Source: an uncultured Prevotellaceae bacterium (GTDB taxonomy: Bacteria > Bacteroidota > Bacteroidia > Bacteroidales > Bacteroidaceae). Taken from it: a stretch of DNA of 64,000 nt. Made by a program: the position numbers and the translations under genes. Location: positions 1 through 64,000 of the forward strand of contig CAMKEM010000007.1 in NCBI GenBank assembly GCA_946411565.1, in the 5' to 3' direction. Each line of letters begins with the position of its first letter. Position 1 is the stretch's first letter. Of this stretch, positions 33,782 to 42,390 are shown piece by piece. The notes beneath the pieces were generated by a model that did not search any database, was not told the DNA's origin, and worked only from the letters and a program-made list of their open reading frames with translations.

Positions 33782-36373
33782 TTACAGACGTGATTTCTCT
33801 GCGTTTCCTGCGCCAGAACCCTTATATTTGCTGTTTGTGGCGTTGAAGTTATAGGTGAGGTTGAAGCCTACGGATTGGGTGTAGGCATATCTCTTGTTGT
33901 TGGTGGTGCCGATGCCGTAGTAGGTGATCATGTTGCTGCGTGCAGAGCGGAAGATGTCGTTGGCAAACAGGGAGGCAATGAGATTGCCCTTGAGGAACGT
34001 CTTCTGTAAGCGGGCGTTGACAGAACAGGTTGTGCCGCGATACGACATTCCCCAGTGGTTGCTGCCAGTGTAGTCGATGTCGAGCAATGCCTTGGCGGTG
34101 GTGCCGAGGGTGAACCAGTTCTGTAGGCGTGCGGAGAACTCTGGCTTGTTCAGCTTCTTTGGCGCACCATACTTCTCTGCATCGAACATCTGCTGATAGT
34201 AGTGTAGGGTGGTGATAGGTTGCCAGATGCCGATCTTAGGCGATGCCGTGAGGGTGGCATATACACGGTCTTGGTGATCGAAGTTATCAGGAGTGATGAT
34301 CATGATCTCATTCTCCTCGTCGTATATCTTGCCTGTGTGGGTAAAGAAATCATACTCACGGGTGAAGCCAGCAGTGAAGTTCAGCCACGCATAGGTGAGG
34401 ATGAAGTCGAGATTCTGACGGGTGGAAGGGTGCAACAGAGGGTTGCCGCCTTCGTAGAACATACGACTATCATACACGACAAAGGAACCCAGGAAACTGT
34501 AAGGTGGACGTGTGATGCGCTTGGTGTAGCTTAGCTGAGCACCCCACTTATCCTTCTGCCAAGCGGCAGAGAGGGAAGGGAACAGGTCGTTGTAGGTGCG
34601 GCTTGGCTCAGTCTGCTTGACTCCGAATGAGCTGTAATTGGCAGAAACGTGCTCATAGCGCAGTCCGGCATTCATTTGCCATTGTCCCAGTCGTAACTGA
34701 TATTCGGCAAAGCCCGCAATGTTCTTTTCTTCCATTTCATTGTCAGACTCAGGGATTATGCCTTCCTGATTATAGTTCGTGCCATTACTCTGAGTGCTTA
34801 TCACCTCTGAGCCACCGCTCAGTTCGCCTTTCCATACTGGATAGGTGAGCACAAGTTTGCCGGCTGCCATGGTGCGATTGTAACTGGTGTAGGTGTTGAT
34901 AGGACGGTTGCCGAATTCAGTGCTGTATTCATATTGGTCGATGTTGTCCTCTATATCGCGTCGTAATAGCGTGGCATTGAGGTCGATGTTCAGTTTTCCT
35001 ACCTTACCTACATAGTATGAGTTGAGTTCCCATATTGGTTTGCTGTCCTCGCGGATATCAGTTTTCAGAAGCACGTCACCAAGAAATTCTCCGTTTTTCA
35101 TGTAGTGCTGCTCCATTTCGGTCTTGAAAATATTGGAGAAGGTTTTCCGTGAGGAGAAACTGAGACCAATGGAGTGGTCGGTGTTGAAGTCATAGCTAAG
35201 ACCTGCCTTGTAAAAAAGTTCGGTCCATGTGCTCTTTATTGGGACTGTTGCCGTTGCATTGATCTGATCCTTGCTGATGTGGAGTTCTTGTTCAACATCC
35301 TGCTTAGTGCGGTAGTTGCCGTTGTCAAGGGCAACGTTGGCGAATACCTCTAATCCGTTGGTGCGATATTTCAGGGTGAGGTCGTCAAAGTTATACCACT
35401 TTTTGTTGATGCGTGACATGGTATAGGCAGAAAGGCTCAGACCATCGCCCTGTGGCTTTAGTGTCTTGATGCGGATAACGGCATTAACCTCTGCATTATA
35501 CCTGGCACCAGGAGCGGTGATAACCTCTACACTCTTGATGTCGGTTGATTTCAGCATCTTCAGATCGCTTGCACTATTCACCTTCTTGTTGTTGATGTAG
35601 ATTTCAGGCTCACCCTTTGCAAGAACGTTGAACTTGCCATCACGTTTCTGAACCATTGGGATCATGGAGAGAAGATCGTCGGCGGTGCCTACGTCGTGAA
35701 GTACGGAGTGCTCCACATCGACAGCCATTCCGCCAGCCACCATCTTATACTGAGGAATCTCGCCCTTGATCTCCACGCCCTTGATGGTGTAGGTCTCGGG
35801 ATGGAGGGTGATGGTGCCCATCTTGCCCACGGCAGCATTGCGGGTTACGGTCTTGTAGCCTATGCTGCTAATCTTGGCAATGACGTGCTTTGCTTGGCAA
35901 GGAATGACGAAATCACCGTTCTCGTTGCTCACGCCACCAGTGATGAATGCGGAGTCGGCAACAGACAGAAGTGATACGTTGGCGAAAGGCATGGGAGCAC
36001 CTTTTTCATCAACGATGTGACCAGAGAGCTTGGTTCCTGACTTCTGCACGCACTCGATGTAGATATCCTTCTTCTCAAAGGTGGTGTGCATGGGATAGAA
36101 ACCGATGACCTGCCTTACGGCATCCTCGACGGAGAGATTACGCATGGAAGTGGTGACGGTGAAGTCCTCCAGTTCGTCAAAGATGAAATGTATCTTGTAG
36201 TTGTCCTGAGCATTGTCGATCCAGATGAGCGCGTCGGATAGCGACGTGTTGCGGAAGGTATGTGTCAGGCTTTGCGCCTTTATTGCAGATGAGGCGAAAA
36301 GGAGGAATAACAGGAATAAGCCCCCCAACCCCCCAATGGGGAGTTTCTTGAAAGAATATATATTGAAAGACAT
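33782..36373 (-). CDS. STN-domain TonB receptor with OMP beta-barrel (sigma-regulated)
   Basis: An 863-residue outer membrane protein. It has a signal peptide, a secretin/TonB short N-terminal (STN) domain (about 37-107: FRNTSLSDALIWIDN), a carboxypeptidase-regulatory-like domain (about 113-195), a plug region and a barrel of the PF14905 (outer membrane beta-barrel family) kind. STN domains pass a signal from the filled receptor to an anti-sigma factor, which fits the anti-sigma and sigma genes upstream in the same operon. The signal region contains LPIGGLGGLF, coded by a CCCCCAACCCCCCAATGGGG-type repeat tract. The substrate is unknown. An esterase gene separates it from the anti-sigma gene. 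Confidence 0.88.
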   Translation of the reverse strand: MSFNIYSFKKLPIGGLGGLFLLFLLFASSAIKAQSLTHTFRNTSLSDALIWIDNAQDNYKIHFIFDELEDFTVTTSMRNLSVEDAVRQVIGFYPMHTTFEKKDIYIECVQKSGTKLSGHIVDEKGAPMPFANVSLLSVADSAFITGGVSNENGDFVIPCQAKHVIAKISSIGYKTVTRNAAVGKMGTITLHPETYTIKGVEIKGEIPQYKMVAGGMAVDVEHSVLHDVGTADDLLSMIPMVQKRDGKFNVLAKGEPEIYINNKKVNSASDLKMLKSTDIKSVEVITAPGARYNAEVNAVIRIKTLKPQGDGLSLSAYTMSRINKKWYNFDDLTLKYRTNGLEVFANVALDNGNYRTKQDVEQELHISKDQINATATVPIKSTWTELFYKAGLSYDFNTDHSIGLSFSSRKTFSNIFKTEMEQHYMKNGEFLGDVLLKTDIREDSKPIWELNSYYVGKVGKLNIDLNATLLRRDIEDNIDQYEYSTEFGNRPINTYTSYNRTMAAGKLVLTYPVWKGELSGGSEVISTQSNGTNYNQEGIIPESDNEMEEKNIAGFAEYQLRLGQWQMNAGLRYEHVSANYSSFGVKQTEPSRTYNDLFPSLSAAWQKDKWGAQLSYTKRITRPPYSFLGSFVVYDSRMFYEGGNPLLHPSTRQNLDFILTYAWLNFTAGFTREYDFFTHTGKIYDEENEIMIITPDNFDHQDRVYATLTASPKIGIWQPITTLHYYQQMFDAEKYGAPKKLNKPEFSARLQNWFTLGTTAKALLDIDYTGSNHWGMSYRGTTCSVNARLQKTFLKGNLIASLFANDIFRSARSNMITYYGIGTTNNKRYAYTQSVGFNLTYNFNATNSKYKGSGAGNAEKSRL

Positions 36374-36412
36374 AATGATTACGGGTTTTATGTTACTTAT
36401 TTCGTTAGCATC

Positions 36413-37966
36413 CTATTGTTTGATTATGCCACACTTCTTGTCGCGGACATACTGAAAGAAGCGATCTATGACGTCAATGCCCTTCATGTTTGGCACATTG
36501 ATGAGCGATGCACCGTTGTTGAACTGCATCACGGTAGGCTTCTGCTCGTCGAACAAAGGCCAGGCAGGTAGTCCTTCACCGTTAGGATTGCCACCCGTCT
36601 TGGTGAAGTTCACCCAGTATTGCTGCATCAGGTCGCTAACCTTCTTCTCCTGTGGGTATCTGTCAGCCTTCTTGTCGAAAGCTCCTTGCAGATACATGAT
36701 GTCATCGGAATGAGCGGCACCACGGCGGTTGCCCTTGGCATAGATGGTAGTGTCAGACTTCTGGGCGAGGTAAGCCATATAGACAGGACTCTTTCCCGTC
36801 TTTTTCTGCAAGGTAGCCCAAGCGTATGCAGGCCATCCGAAATTAAGGTCGCGACCTACGTCGCGGAGGTTGTAAAGGCGTTCCTCGGCAGTACGGCCTG
36901 GGTAATAGGCTTTCAGGGTGTCGCCCCAAGTGCCAGGCAACTGAGCGGCTTGCTGGTTATACATTTCTTCGCTAACAGAGTCGAATTCGGTGGCAGCCTC
37001 GTCGCTGTTGTGCATAATCAGTACAGGCACATCGTTGTATTTGCCCTGTTTGTAGAGTTCGTAGATTGGGGCAGTCATAACGTAGCCGTCGATGATAGGG
37101 GTAATGCCCATGAAGTTCACGTCATTGCCTGTGAGTGACCTGGCATCCATCTGGCGCATCTCTGCGATGCTCTTCTTCTGCAACTGGTTCATGAACATAT
37201 TACCCAGTGTCTGAGCCGTTGGCTGGTCAACGTCGCTTGGCAACATGAAGGCACCGCTCTGGCTGATGCACGCACGGAACAATCCCTTTGCCAGAGGTGA
37301 TGCACAGAGGATATTGCAACACATGGCACCTGCTGATTCGCCAAAAATAGTTACCTTCGCAGGGTCGCCGCCAAAGTTGCTGATGTTGCGCTGTACCCAT
37401 TGCAGGGCAAAGATAAGGTCGAGTATGCCATAGTTTCCGGAATGTCCGTCTGGATTCTCCTTTGCCAGTTCCTCGTGTGCCATATAGCCAAGTGCACCGG
37501 CACGATAAGCCACGGACACGGTGACAACGCCACGACGGGCAAGACTCTGCCATAGTTCGCCGCCATAATGTTCGCTACGGAATCCGCCACCATGAATCCA
37601 TACCATCACGGGCAGAGCCTCGTTCTCCTTCTTGGCAGGAGTTACCACGCTGAGGTAGAGGCAGTCCTCGTCCATCATGTCGTATTTCACGTAACTCTTT
37701 TCTGGCTGTGGAGGCCACTTGGCAGGCTCTTTGGCTTTGAGCACACCATTCCAAGGCTTTGCAGGCTGTGGTGCCTTCCAACGCAAGTCGCCAACAGGAG
37801 GAGCTGCAAAAGGAATGGCATAATAACAGGCGAGGTCATTGCCTTCGAGTACACCCTCTACATCACCAGTTTCTACGTGAGTCTTCAACAGCGGCTGAGC
37901 CTGAACATTCATCATAGCCAAAAGGCCGCATATCATAAATAATAGTTTTTCTTTCATTTTCTTCAT
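36413..37966 (-). CDS. Type B carboxylesterase, secreted
   Basis: A 517-residue alpha/beta hydrolase of the carboxylesterase type B family (para-nitrobenzyl-esterase-like). After a signal peptide (cut near MMNVQAQ, residue ~24) it has the EDCLYLSV motif, the oxyanion-hole HGGGF, the nucleophile Ser211 in GESAG, and later YAWATLQ / GAAHSDD with the likely catalytic His. It hydrolyses esters in the periplasm or at the surface. It is encoded between an STN-type TonB receptor and an anti-sigma factor, so it may cut the receptor's substrate or release it from an ester linkage, as in acyl or feruloyl decorations of plant glycans or siderophore esters. That link is inference. Confidence 0.88.
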   Translation of the reverse strand: MKKMKEKLLFMICGLLAMMNVQAQPLLKTHVETGDVEGVLEGNDLACYYAIPFAAPPVGDLRWKAPQPAKPWNGVLKAKEPAKWPPQPEKSYVKYDMMDEDCLYLSVVTPAKKENEALPVMVWIHGGGFRSEHYGGELWQSLARRGVVTVSVAYRAGALGYMAHEELAKENPDGHSGNYGILDLIFALQWVQRNISNFGGDPAKVTIFGESAGAMCCNILCASPLAKGLFRACISQSGAFMLPSDVDQPTAQTLGNMFMNQLQKKSIAEMRQMDARSLTGNDVNFMGITPIIDGYVMTAPIYELYKQGKYNDVPVLIMHNSDEAATEFDSVSEEMYNQQAAQLPGTWGDTLKAYYPGRTAEERLYNLRDVGRDLNFGWPAYAWATLQKKTGKSPVYMAYLAQKSDTTIYAKGNRRGAAHSDDIMYLQGAFDKKADRYPQEKKVSDLMQQYWVNFTKTGGNPNGEGLPAWPLFDEQKPTVMQFNNGASLINVPNMKGIDVIDRFFQYVRDKKCGIIKQ

Positions 37967-38057
37967 TAATTTATGTAGCCAAGCGAATGTTAAAACAAAT
38001 CGTCGGGCTAACGTTTGTTACTTGCCATTTCTCCTTTTTAGAATTCAGGAGAGGCGT

Positions 38058-38627
38058 TTAATCTATAGTTATTGTTTCGTCGGAGAGAGTGAGGTGCACT
38101 TTCTCGAAGTGGTTGATACGGTTGATGATCTCCAGAATGGTGTCATCGGCTTCCCATGAGAGGTAGAGGCGTATGGTGCGTGCCTTCTCGTTGGCAAAGA
38201 TAACCTTTACGCCGAAGTCTTTGGATATCTGGTTCATTATTTCAGCCAACTGCACGTTGTTGAAGTTGCGAGTCTGCCTTACGGAGTCGGTGGCTTCTGT
38301 GACGGGAGCAGCTTGACGGGTGCTGTCGGTTGCCAAGGAAGGCGATGCTACGGCGGTGTTTTCCTTTGCTGTTTCTGAAAGAACGAAATGATGTATGGCA
38401 GCGTAGGAAATGCCAGATATTGCAGCTATGGCTATGAGCATGGCAGCCCATTGCATAGGAGTGCGGCGTTGCTTCTGCTTAGGCGCTTTGGTGCGAGCCT
38501 GGAAGCGTTGCCATTCCTTCTCGGTGTCGGGAGTAGGGATGTTGGTATCTTCGAGCATCTGTTCGAGTTGCTCTTCGTTATATCGCTCCATGTTGAGGAG
38601 CATACGGATTCTATCTTCTTTCTTCAT
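38058..38627 (-). CDS. FecR-type anti-sigma factor with DUF4974 domain
   Basis: A 189-residue protein. A cytoplasmic N-terminus (MKKEDRIRMLL) is followed by one membrane segment at about 58-82 (MQWAAMLIAIAAISGISYAA) and a periplasmic part ending in a DUF4974-like domain (FNNVQLAEIMNQISKDFGV through TILEIINRINHFEKVHLTL). The DUF4974 fold is the part that contacts the STN domain of the TonB receptor. The FecR middle domain seems to be missing or very short, so the protein is smaller than usual. It lies 4 bp after the sigma gene, a normal coupling for the pair. Confidence 0.85.
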   Translation of the reverse strand: MKKEDRIRMLLNMERYNEEQLEQMLEDTNIPTPDTEKEWQRFQARTKAPKQKQRRTPMQWAAMLIAIAAISGISYAAIHHFVLSETAKENTAVASPSLATDSTRQAAPVTEATDSVRQTRNFNNVQLAEIMNQISKDFGVKVIFANEKARTIRLYLSWEADDTILEIINRINHFEKVHLTLSDETITID

Positions 38628-38631
38628 GCTG

Positions 38632-39141
38632 TTATGCTTCTTTACGGTTAAAAGTTTGACGCAGTTTCTTCATTCCCTGCACTATGTGCTTGTTGACGGC
38701 GGAGAGGCTTATGCCGAGTGAGGAGGATATCTCCTTGTAGGATTTCTGGTCGTCGAAGTGCATGTGGATGATCTTGCTTGTCTGTGGTGTGAGCCATCCG
38801 TCGATGTAGTGGAGGATGATTTCCAACAGGTCGTCGTCAGATCTTCCCTGCCATGGTTCCGGGAAGTCGAGCTGATCGGCTGTGGCGAGTTGTTTCTCAG
38901 CCTTGCGATGCCTTTCCCATTGCGCAATTATGTTGAGGCATCGGTTTCGGACGCAGGTCAGTAGGAATGACCGTTGGGATTCCTCGCGTAGAGTGATGGA
39001 GCCGTCCCACAGACTGGAGAAGACATCCTGCACGGCATCTTTCGCCTCGTCTTCATCTCCGAGCAGGATATAAGCCAGTCGGTACATCCTGCCGTATTCG
39101 GAATGGAAGAGCTGTTCAAACTGTTGTTCTTTTTGTTCCAT
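38632..39141 (-). CDS. ECF sigma factor, RpoE/FecI-type
   Basis: A 169-residue sigma-70 family ECF protein. Region 2 has YRLAYILLGDEDEAKDAVQDVFSSLW; region 4 has MHFDDQKSYKEISSSLGISLSAVNKHIVQGMKKL, the helix-turn-helix. It should direct RNA polymerase to the operon it heads (sigma, anti-sigma, esterase, receptor) once the receptor signals through the STN domain. The TATTTTTG box upstream looks like a housekeeping promoter, so basal expression does not depend on itself. Confidence 0.92.
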   Translation of the reverse strand: MEQKEQQFEQLFHSEYGRMYRLAYILLGDEDEAKDAVQDVFSSLWDGSITLREESQRSFLLTCVRNRCLNIIAQWERHRKAEKQLATADQLDFPEPWQGRSDDDLLEIILHYIDGWLTPQTSKIIHMHFDDQKSYKEISSSLGISLSAVNKHIVQGMKKLRQTFNRKEA

Positions 39142-39243
39142 TTTTTTGTTGCTGTTTATCTTTAATACAGCTAAGCATGAAGAATGATTACCCCTAAATG
39201 GGAAAAATTTTTCGAAAAAGTTTTAAATTTTAGTTTTCGCCTA

Positions 39244-39251
39244 CAAAAATA
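39244..39251 (-). promoter_or_regulatory. Promoter -7 box for the sigma/anti-sigma operon
   Basis: On the - strand the sequence reads TATTTTTG, matching TAnnTTTG, and lies about 100 bp before the sigma start. CTTG lies about 23 bp upstream of it. Confidence 0.5.
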
Positions 39252-39369
39252 CAATATTATTTTCATATATACAAGGTGTAGTTTGCGAAATCTTTATGTT
39301 TTATGAAAATATATTCCAATACGCTATCTATTAGTATTATTCTTTTGTATATCTAAATAAGGAAAAGCC

Positions 39370-39460
39370 TAAGTCCCTTGCAAGTCCGTAGTAAATCCCT
39401 TGTAAGTCCCATTTATCTCCCATTCATAGGAACGGATTTGAAGCGAAGGTATAACGGATG
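39370..39460. repeat. Dispersed repeat related to 19790-19915
   Basis: TTGTAAGTCCCATTTATCTC, CCCATTCATAGGAACGGATT and GAAGCGAAGGTATAACGGAT repeat the word order of 19790-19870 (there TGTAAGTCCCATTTTCCTCC, then AGGAACGGATTT). As at that site, it directly precedes a palindromic array. Confidence 0.7.
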
Positions 39461-39469
39461 TAATAGGGT

Positions 39470-39750
39470 GGTGTAATACCCTTGCAAAGAAAAAAACAAA
39501 AAGTTTTTAGAAATGGTATTACACCTTTTGATGTTTTGTGTAGTATTTTTGTTGATTGTCAGCGCGTTAGATGAGGTGTAATACCCTCGGAAGTATTACA
39601 CCAATTCGGTTGATTTTGTGTAATACTGGTGTAATACTTTGAGGGGTATTACACCAAGGTAAACAACTTGTTAGTCAGGTGATTAACGTGCTCATAACTT
39701 CAAGGTGTAATACTCGTCTTCAAAAACTTTTTGAAAAATAGTATTACACC
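39470..39750. repeat. Palindromic array of GGTGTAATAC and its inverse
   Basis: GGTGTAATAC occurs at 39470, 39575, 39628 and 39704 (TGTGTAATAC at 39617) and its inverse GTATTACACC at 39516, 39593, 39646 and 39741. They alternate, giving four hairpins with loops from about 7 to 35 bases. The first and last loops contain AAAAAGTTTTT-type tracts. No gene is supported from 39142 to 39969. Confidence 0.9.
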
Positions 39751-39969
39751 CCGTTTAAGAGGGGATATGTTACTCTGTTCGTAATGTCAGTTCGTGTCTT
39801 GTCGTCTTGCTATTCATGCACACTACTCTTGCTGTGTGCGCAAAAATATAGAATGTCTTTGCAGTTCATCTTCAAAGAATGACATTTCGGATTTTTTCTT
39901 TGTCGTTTCTTTCTGCGAAAAGCCATTTGTATGTATTTTGGGGATGAAAATCAGGTAAATAGAACAAAA

Positions 39970-40407
39970 ATGGAAGATAAGACATTTAGGCATCAAATGC
40001 CAGCACAATTAAGGTTTTCTGACGTTGACCGCTTTGGGCACGTCAACAACAACGTGTATTTCTCGCTCTTTGATATGAGCAAGTCTCAATATCTGTTTGA
40101 TGTTGTGGGTAAGGATATCTATGAGCATCTTGCTATTGTCGTGGCGCATATAGAGTCAAATTTCATTACCCCCGTATATTATCCAGAGGAAATATACATC
40201 CAGACATCCATTACCCGTATGGGCAATAAGAGTTTCACGCTTCATCAGCAGGCGTTCAATAACAGAACTAAGGAGATAAAATGCGACTGCATTACAACAA
40301 TGGTTTGTTTTGACACAACGACAAATAAGTCAATTCCTATTCCTGATTATTTCAGAAATGCTGTTGAGGAATATGAAGGCTACAGGCTTAATGTACCTGT
40401 AATCTAA
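39970..40407 (+). CDS. Acyl-CoA thioesterase, hot-dog fold (YbgC/FadM-like)
   Basis: The ATG at 39970 (MEDKTFRHQMP) is preferred to the one at 39931, which adds 13 unconserved residues; the product is 145 residues, usual for the family. LRFSDVDRFGHVNNNVYFSLFD is the 4-hydroxybenzoyl-CoA thioesterase signature, with the catalytic Asp in DVDRFGHVNN. It hydrolyses acyl-CoA or acyl-ACP thioesters in the cytoplasm. No operon partner is near; the repeat block lies upstream and another hairpin repeat downstream. The natural acyl substrate cannot be told. Confidence 0.85.
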   Translation: MEDKTFRHQMPAQLRFSDVDRFGHVNNNVYFSLFDMSKSQYLFDVVGKDIYEHLAIVVAHIESNFITPVYYPEEIYIQTSITRMGNKSFTLHQQAFNNRTKEIKCDCITTMVCFDTTTNKSIPIPDYFRNAVEEYEGYRLNVPVI

Positions 40408-40483
40408 ACCTGTGTTTTTCTGATTTTCACTTTGTTGTTTCTTCTTTAGTACTAAGTCCGATGTAAATCCGTTCTCACAAGGG

Positions 40484-40545
40484 ACCAAACTCGGTGAAGG
40501 TCCGTTCCTATAGCGGACTTAGAACGGAGGTTCACCGAGTTTGGT
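40484..40545. repeat. Hairpin repeat, copy 1 (ACCAAACTCGGTGAA)
   Basis: ACCAAACTCGGTGAA (40484-40498) pairs perfectly with TTCACCGAGTTTGGT (40531-40545), and TCCGTTC pairs with GAACGGA inside. The same element lies at 50159-50222, and both are followed by GGAGGAT(C/G)AACGGAGG. No T-run follows, so it is not a plain terminator. Confidence 0.88.
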
Positions 40546-40610
40546 TCGGAGGATCAACGGAGGAAGGGCGAAGTTATAGCGATGCTAAAAGCAAAGTCTT
40601 GCCCGAATTT

Positions 40611-41279
40611 TTATTTCTTCAGGAATAAAAATCTCCAGAATCTTTTAAACTTCTTAAAAATGAAGTAGAATATGAATATATTGAAAGCGAGAACAGCAAT
40701 TAAGAAATATTTTCTGTATCTTATGTAATATGCATCGCAGGTATAAACGTCATCTCTGTCTATGCCTCTTGTCTGGGTGTATTTATTCCAAAGAGCATCG
40801 GTTGTTGAGGCGGAATCTATAATCGCATATTCAACTTTGTTGGCATTCAACTGGGTAAGGACATAATGCTCATCTATCTTTGATGTAAATGCGATGGTAT
40901 CGTCATGTTCCAGTATTTCCTGTACATGATTGAATGCTTCGACCTCCCAAAACTCTGAGTTAGAATCTCTTGTGTCAATTTTCCAATCGGATGCATCTAG
41001 CCAATAGAGATGATATTTCTTGTTTATGTTTTCGCTTGCATAGTCGCCTATGCCTATGTCTGAATTCGTTATTATGCCATAAAAGATACTTACAGCAAAG
41101 TTTAGGCCTGCAAAAAAGAAAAGGAGTATTCCTGGTGCAAAGAACCATGTGATAAACCTTACTTTCACTTTCTTGTGACGACTATAGAAATAAGCCACTA
41201 TTATGCCCAATAATCCAAGTAGTAATGATATAGCGCATAATACAAATGCCCAAAAGATGAGTACAAATAGTAATCCCAT
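40611..41279 (-). CDS. Hypothetical membrane protein
   Basis: A 222-residue protein with hydrophobic segments at about 3-32, 45-72 and 193-212, and a soluble middle of about 115 residues (DASDWKIDTRDSNSEFWEVE and following). The middle would face the periplasm or cytoplasm depending on orientation. I recognise no family, and its + strand neighbours give no clue. The gene ends 66 bp downstream of the hairpin repeat and starts just after the pseudouridine synthase stop; the two may be co-transcribed. Confidence 0.6.
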   Translation of the reverse strand: MGLLFVLIFWAFVLCAISLLLGLLGIIVAYFYSRHKKVKVRFITWFFAPGILLFFFAGLNFAVSIFYGIITNSDIGIGDYASENINKKYHLYWLDASDWKIDTRDSNSEFWEVEAFNHVQEILEHDDTIAFTSKIDEHYVLTQLNANKVEYAIIDSASTTDALWNKYTQTRGIDRDDVYTCDAYYIRYRKYFLIAVLAFNIFIFYFIFKKFKRFWRFLFLKK

Positions 41280-41308
41280 AGTTCTATTTTAAAATTGATA
41301 ATTCTCCC

Positions 41309-41992
41309 CTAGACATTTTTGAATGCTTGCCAAAGGGCATCTTCGGGTAATGGGGCTGTGACTTTTATTGTCTCTTTGCTTACAGGATGTACGAACTCCA
41401 TGTATCTGGAAAGGAGACAGATAGAGCCGTCCTTATTGCTTCGTGGTGAGCCGTATTTAAGATCACCTTTGATAGGAGAGCCAATCTTTGAAAGCTGACA
41501 ACGAATCTGATGATGACGGCCTGTGTATAGCTGTACCTCGACAAGGGTATAGCGATCAGAATGTGCGAGAATTTTATATCTCAGTTGTGCTTTCTTTGAA
41601 TCCTTCACCTCATGATCATAGGCATACGACTTGTTCTGTTTCTCGTTGCGCACAATCCAATGGGTGAGTAAAGTTCCATCGCCCTCGGTAACAGGCTCGT
41701 TTATGCGTGGAACGATAGCCCAATAGGTCTTGTGAACATCACCCACACGAAACATTTCGTTGAGGCGTGCGAGAGCCTTGCTTGTGCGAGCAAACATCAC
41801 CAATCCGCTAACAGGACGGTCAAGACGATGCACCACGCCAAGGAATACATTCCCCGGCTTCTGATACTTGATCTTGATATAATCCTTGACGGTTTCTGAC
41901 AAAGGGGTATCTCCGGTCTTGTCGCCTTGAACTATCTCGCCTGTCTGCTTGCTGACGATAATGATATGGTTGTCTTCGTAAATTGGAGTCAT
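41309..41992 (-). CDS. RluA-family RNA pseudouridine synthase
   Basis: A 227-residue pseudouridine synthase. It has the RluA signature GVVHRLDRPVSGLVMFARTSKA, with the catalytic Asp in HRLDR, and ends with GRHHQIRCQLSKIGSPIKGDLKYG. It lacks an N-terminal S4 RNA-binding domain, so it resembles the short RluA/TruC type that modifies tRNA or 23S rRNA. The target base is not readable. It is divergent from the TamB gene upstream. Confidence 0.88.
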   Translation of the reverse strand: MTPIYEDNHIIIVSKQTGEIVQGDKTGDTPLSETVKDYIKIKYQKPGNVFLGVVHRLDRPVSGLVMFARTSKALARLNEMFRVGDVHKTYWAIVPRINEPVTEGDGTLLTHWIVRNEKQNKSYAYDHEVKDSKKAQLRYKILAHSDRYTLVEVQLYTGRHHQIRCQLSKIGSPIKGDLKYGSPRSNKDGSICLLSRYMEFVHPVSKETIKVTAPLPEDALWQAFKNV

Positions 41993-41996
41993 GCTA

Positions 41997-42157
41997 AGAA
42001 AGTAAATTCTTTTTCTTGAAATGTATATGTTTTTGGAAAGTAAATTATCAGAACATTATAATCAGTAAATTAGAGAGGTTTTTATTTTGCAAATTTATTA
42101 GCTGTGGATGTCGCAATTTTAATTTGCTGAATATAATTTATTGAGAATTTACTTTCT
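41997..42157. repeat. Inverted repeat with 14-bp arms upstream of TamB
   Basis: AGAAAGTAAATTCT (41997-42010) is matched exactly by AGAATTTACTTTCT (42144-42157). An internal GAAAGTAAATTA lies near 42037. The element is AT-rich, 161 bp long and could be a miniature mobile element, but no target duplication or transposase is seen. Confidence 0.5.
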
Positions 42158-42257
42158 AACACTAAGCACTAGAGGTGCATTTATGTTAATTTCCTGCAAA
42201 GTTACTTGTTTTTGTCGGTATTTCAAAGGAAAAAGGGAGAAAAGTCATAAAAAGTCT

Positions 42258-42288
42258 TTGTAGTATGCTTTTTTTGCTATATCTTTGC
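42258..42288 (+). promoter_or_regulatory. Promoter for the TamB/BamA-like operon
   Basis: TTTG at 42258-42261, 19 bp, then TATCTTTG at 42281-42288: a full match to the Bacteroidetes consensus. Transcription should start near 42295, about 10 bp before the conserved leader hairpin. Confidence 0.82.
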
Positions 42289-42304
42289 ACTTGTCAACCC
42301 TAAG

Positions 42305-42351
42305 GACGTGCGCCAGCCTTTAGGCTGACACGTACTTTTGACTTTGTGCGA
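42305..42351 (+). promoter_or_regulatory. Conserved leader hairpin, copy A (TamB)
   Basis: A 47-nt stretch beginning GACGTGCGCCAGCCTTT. ACGTG pairs with CACGT and CAGCC with GGCTG. It matches 52686-52732 at 40 of 47 positions and lies at the same distance from the promoter. A second hairpin, GTGCG with CGCAC, follows at 42346-42363. Confidence 0.65.
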
Positions 42352-42390
42352 GGTGCTACGCACGTTGCAAATGAAACCAGAGATTATTCT

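Noticed and set aside
39470..39750. CRISPR array
   Set aside because: The units are 10 bp, alternate in orientation and have irregular spacing; there are no cas genes.
40484..40545. Rho-independent terminator for the thioesterase gene
   Set aside because: The stem is strong but no T-run follows, and the same element lies upstream of an unrelated gene at 50159.
42346..42390. An N-terminal extension of TamB from a GTG
   Set aside because: These bases form part of the conserved leader hairpin, and the ATG at 42391 begins a normal membrane anchor.
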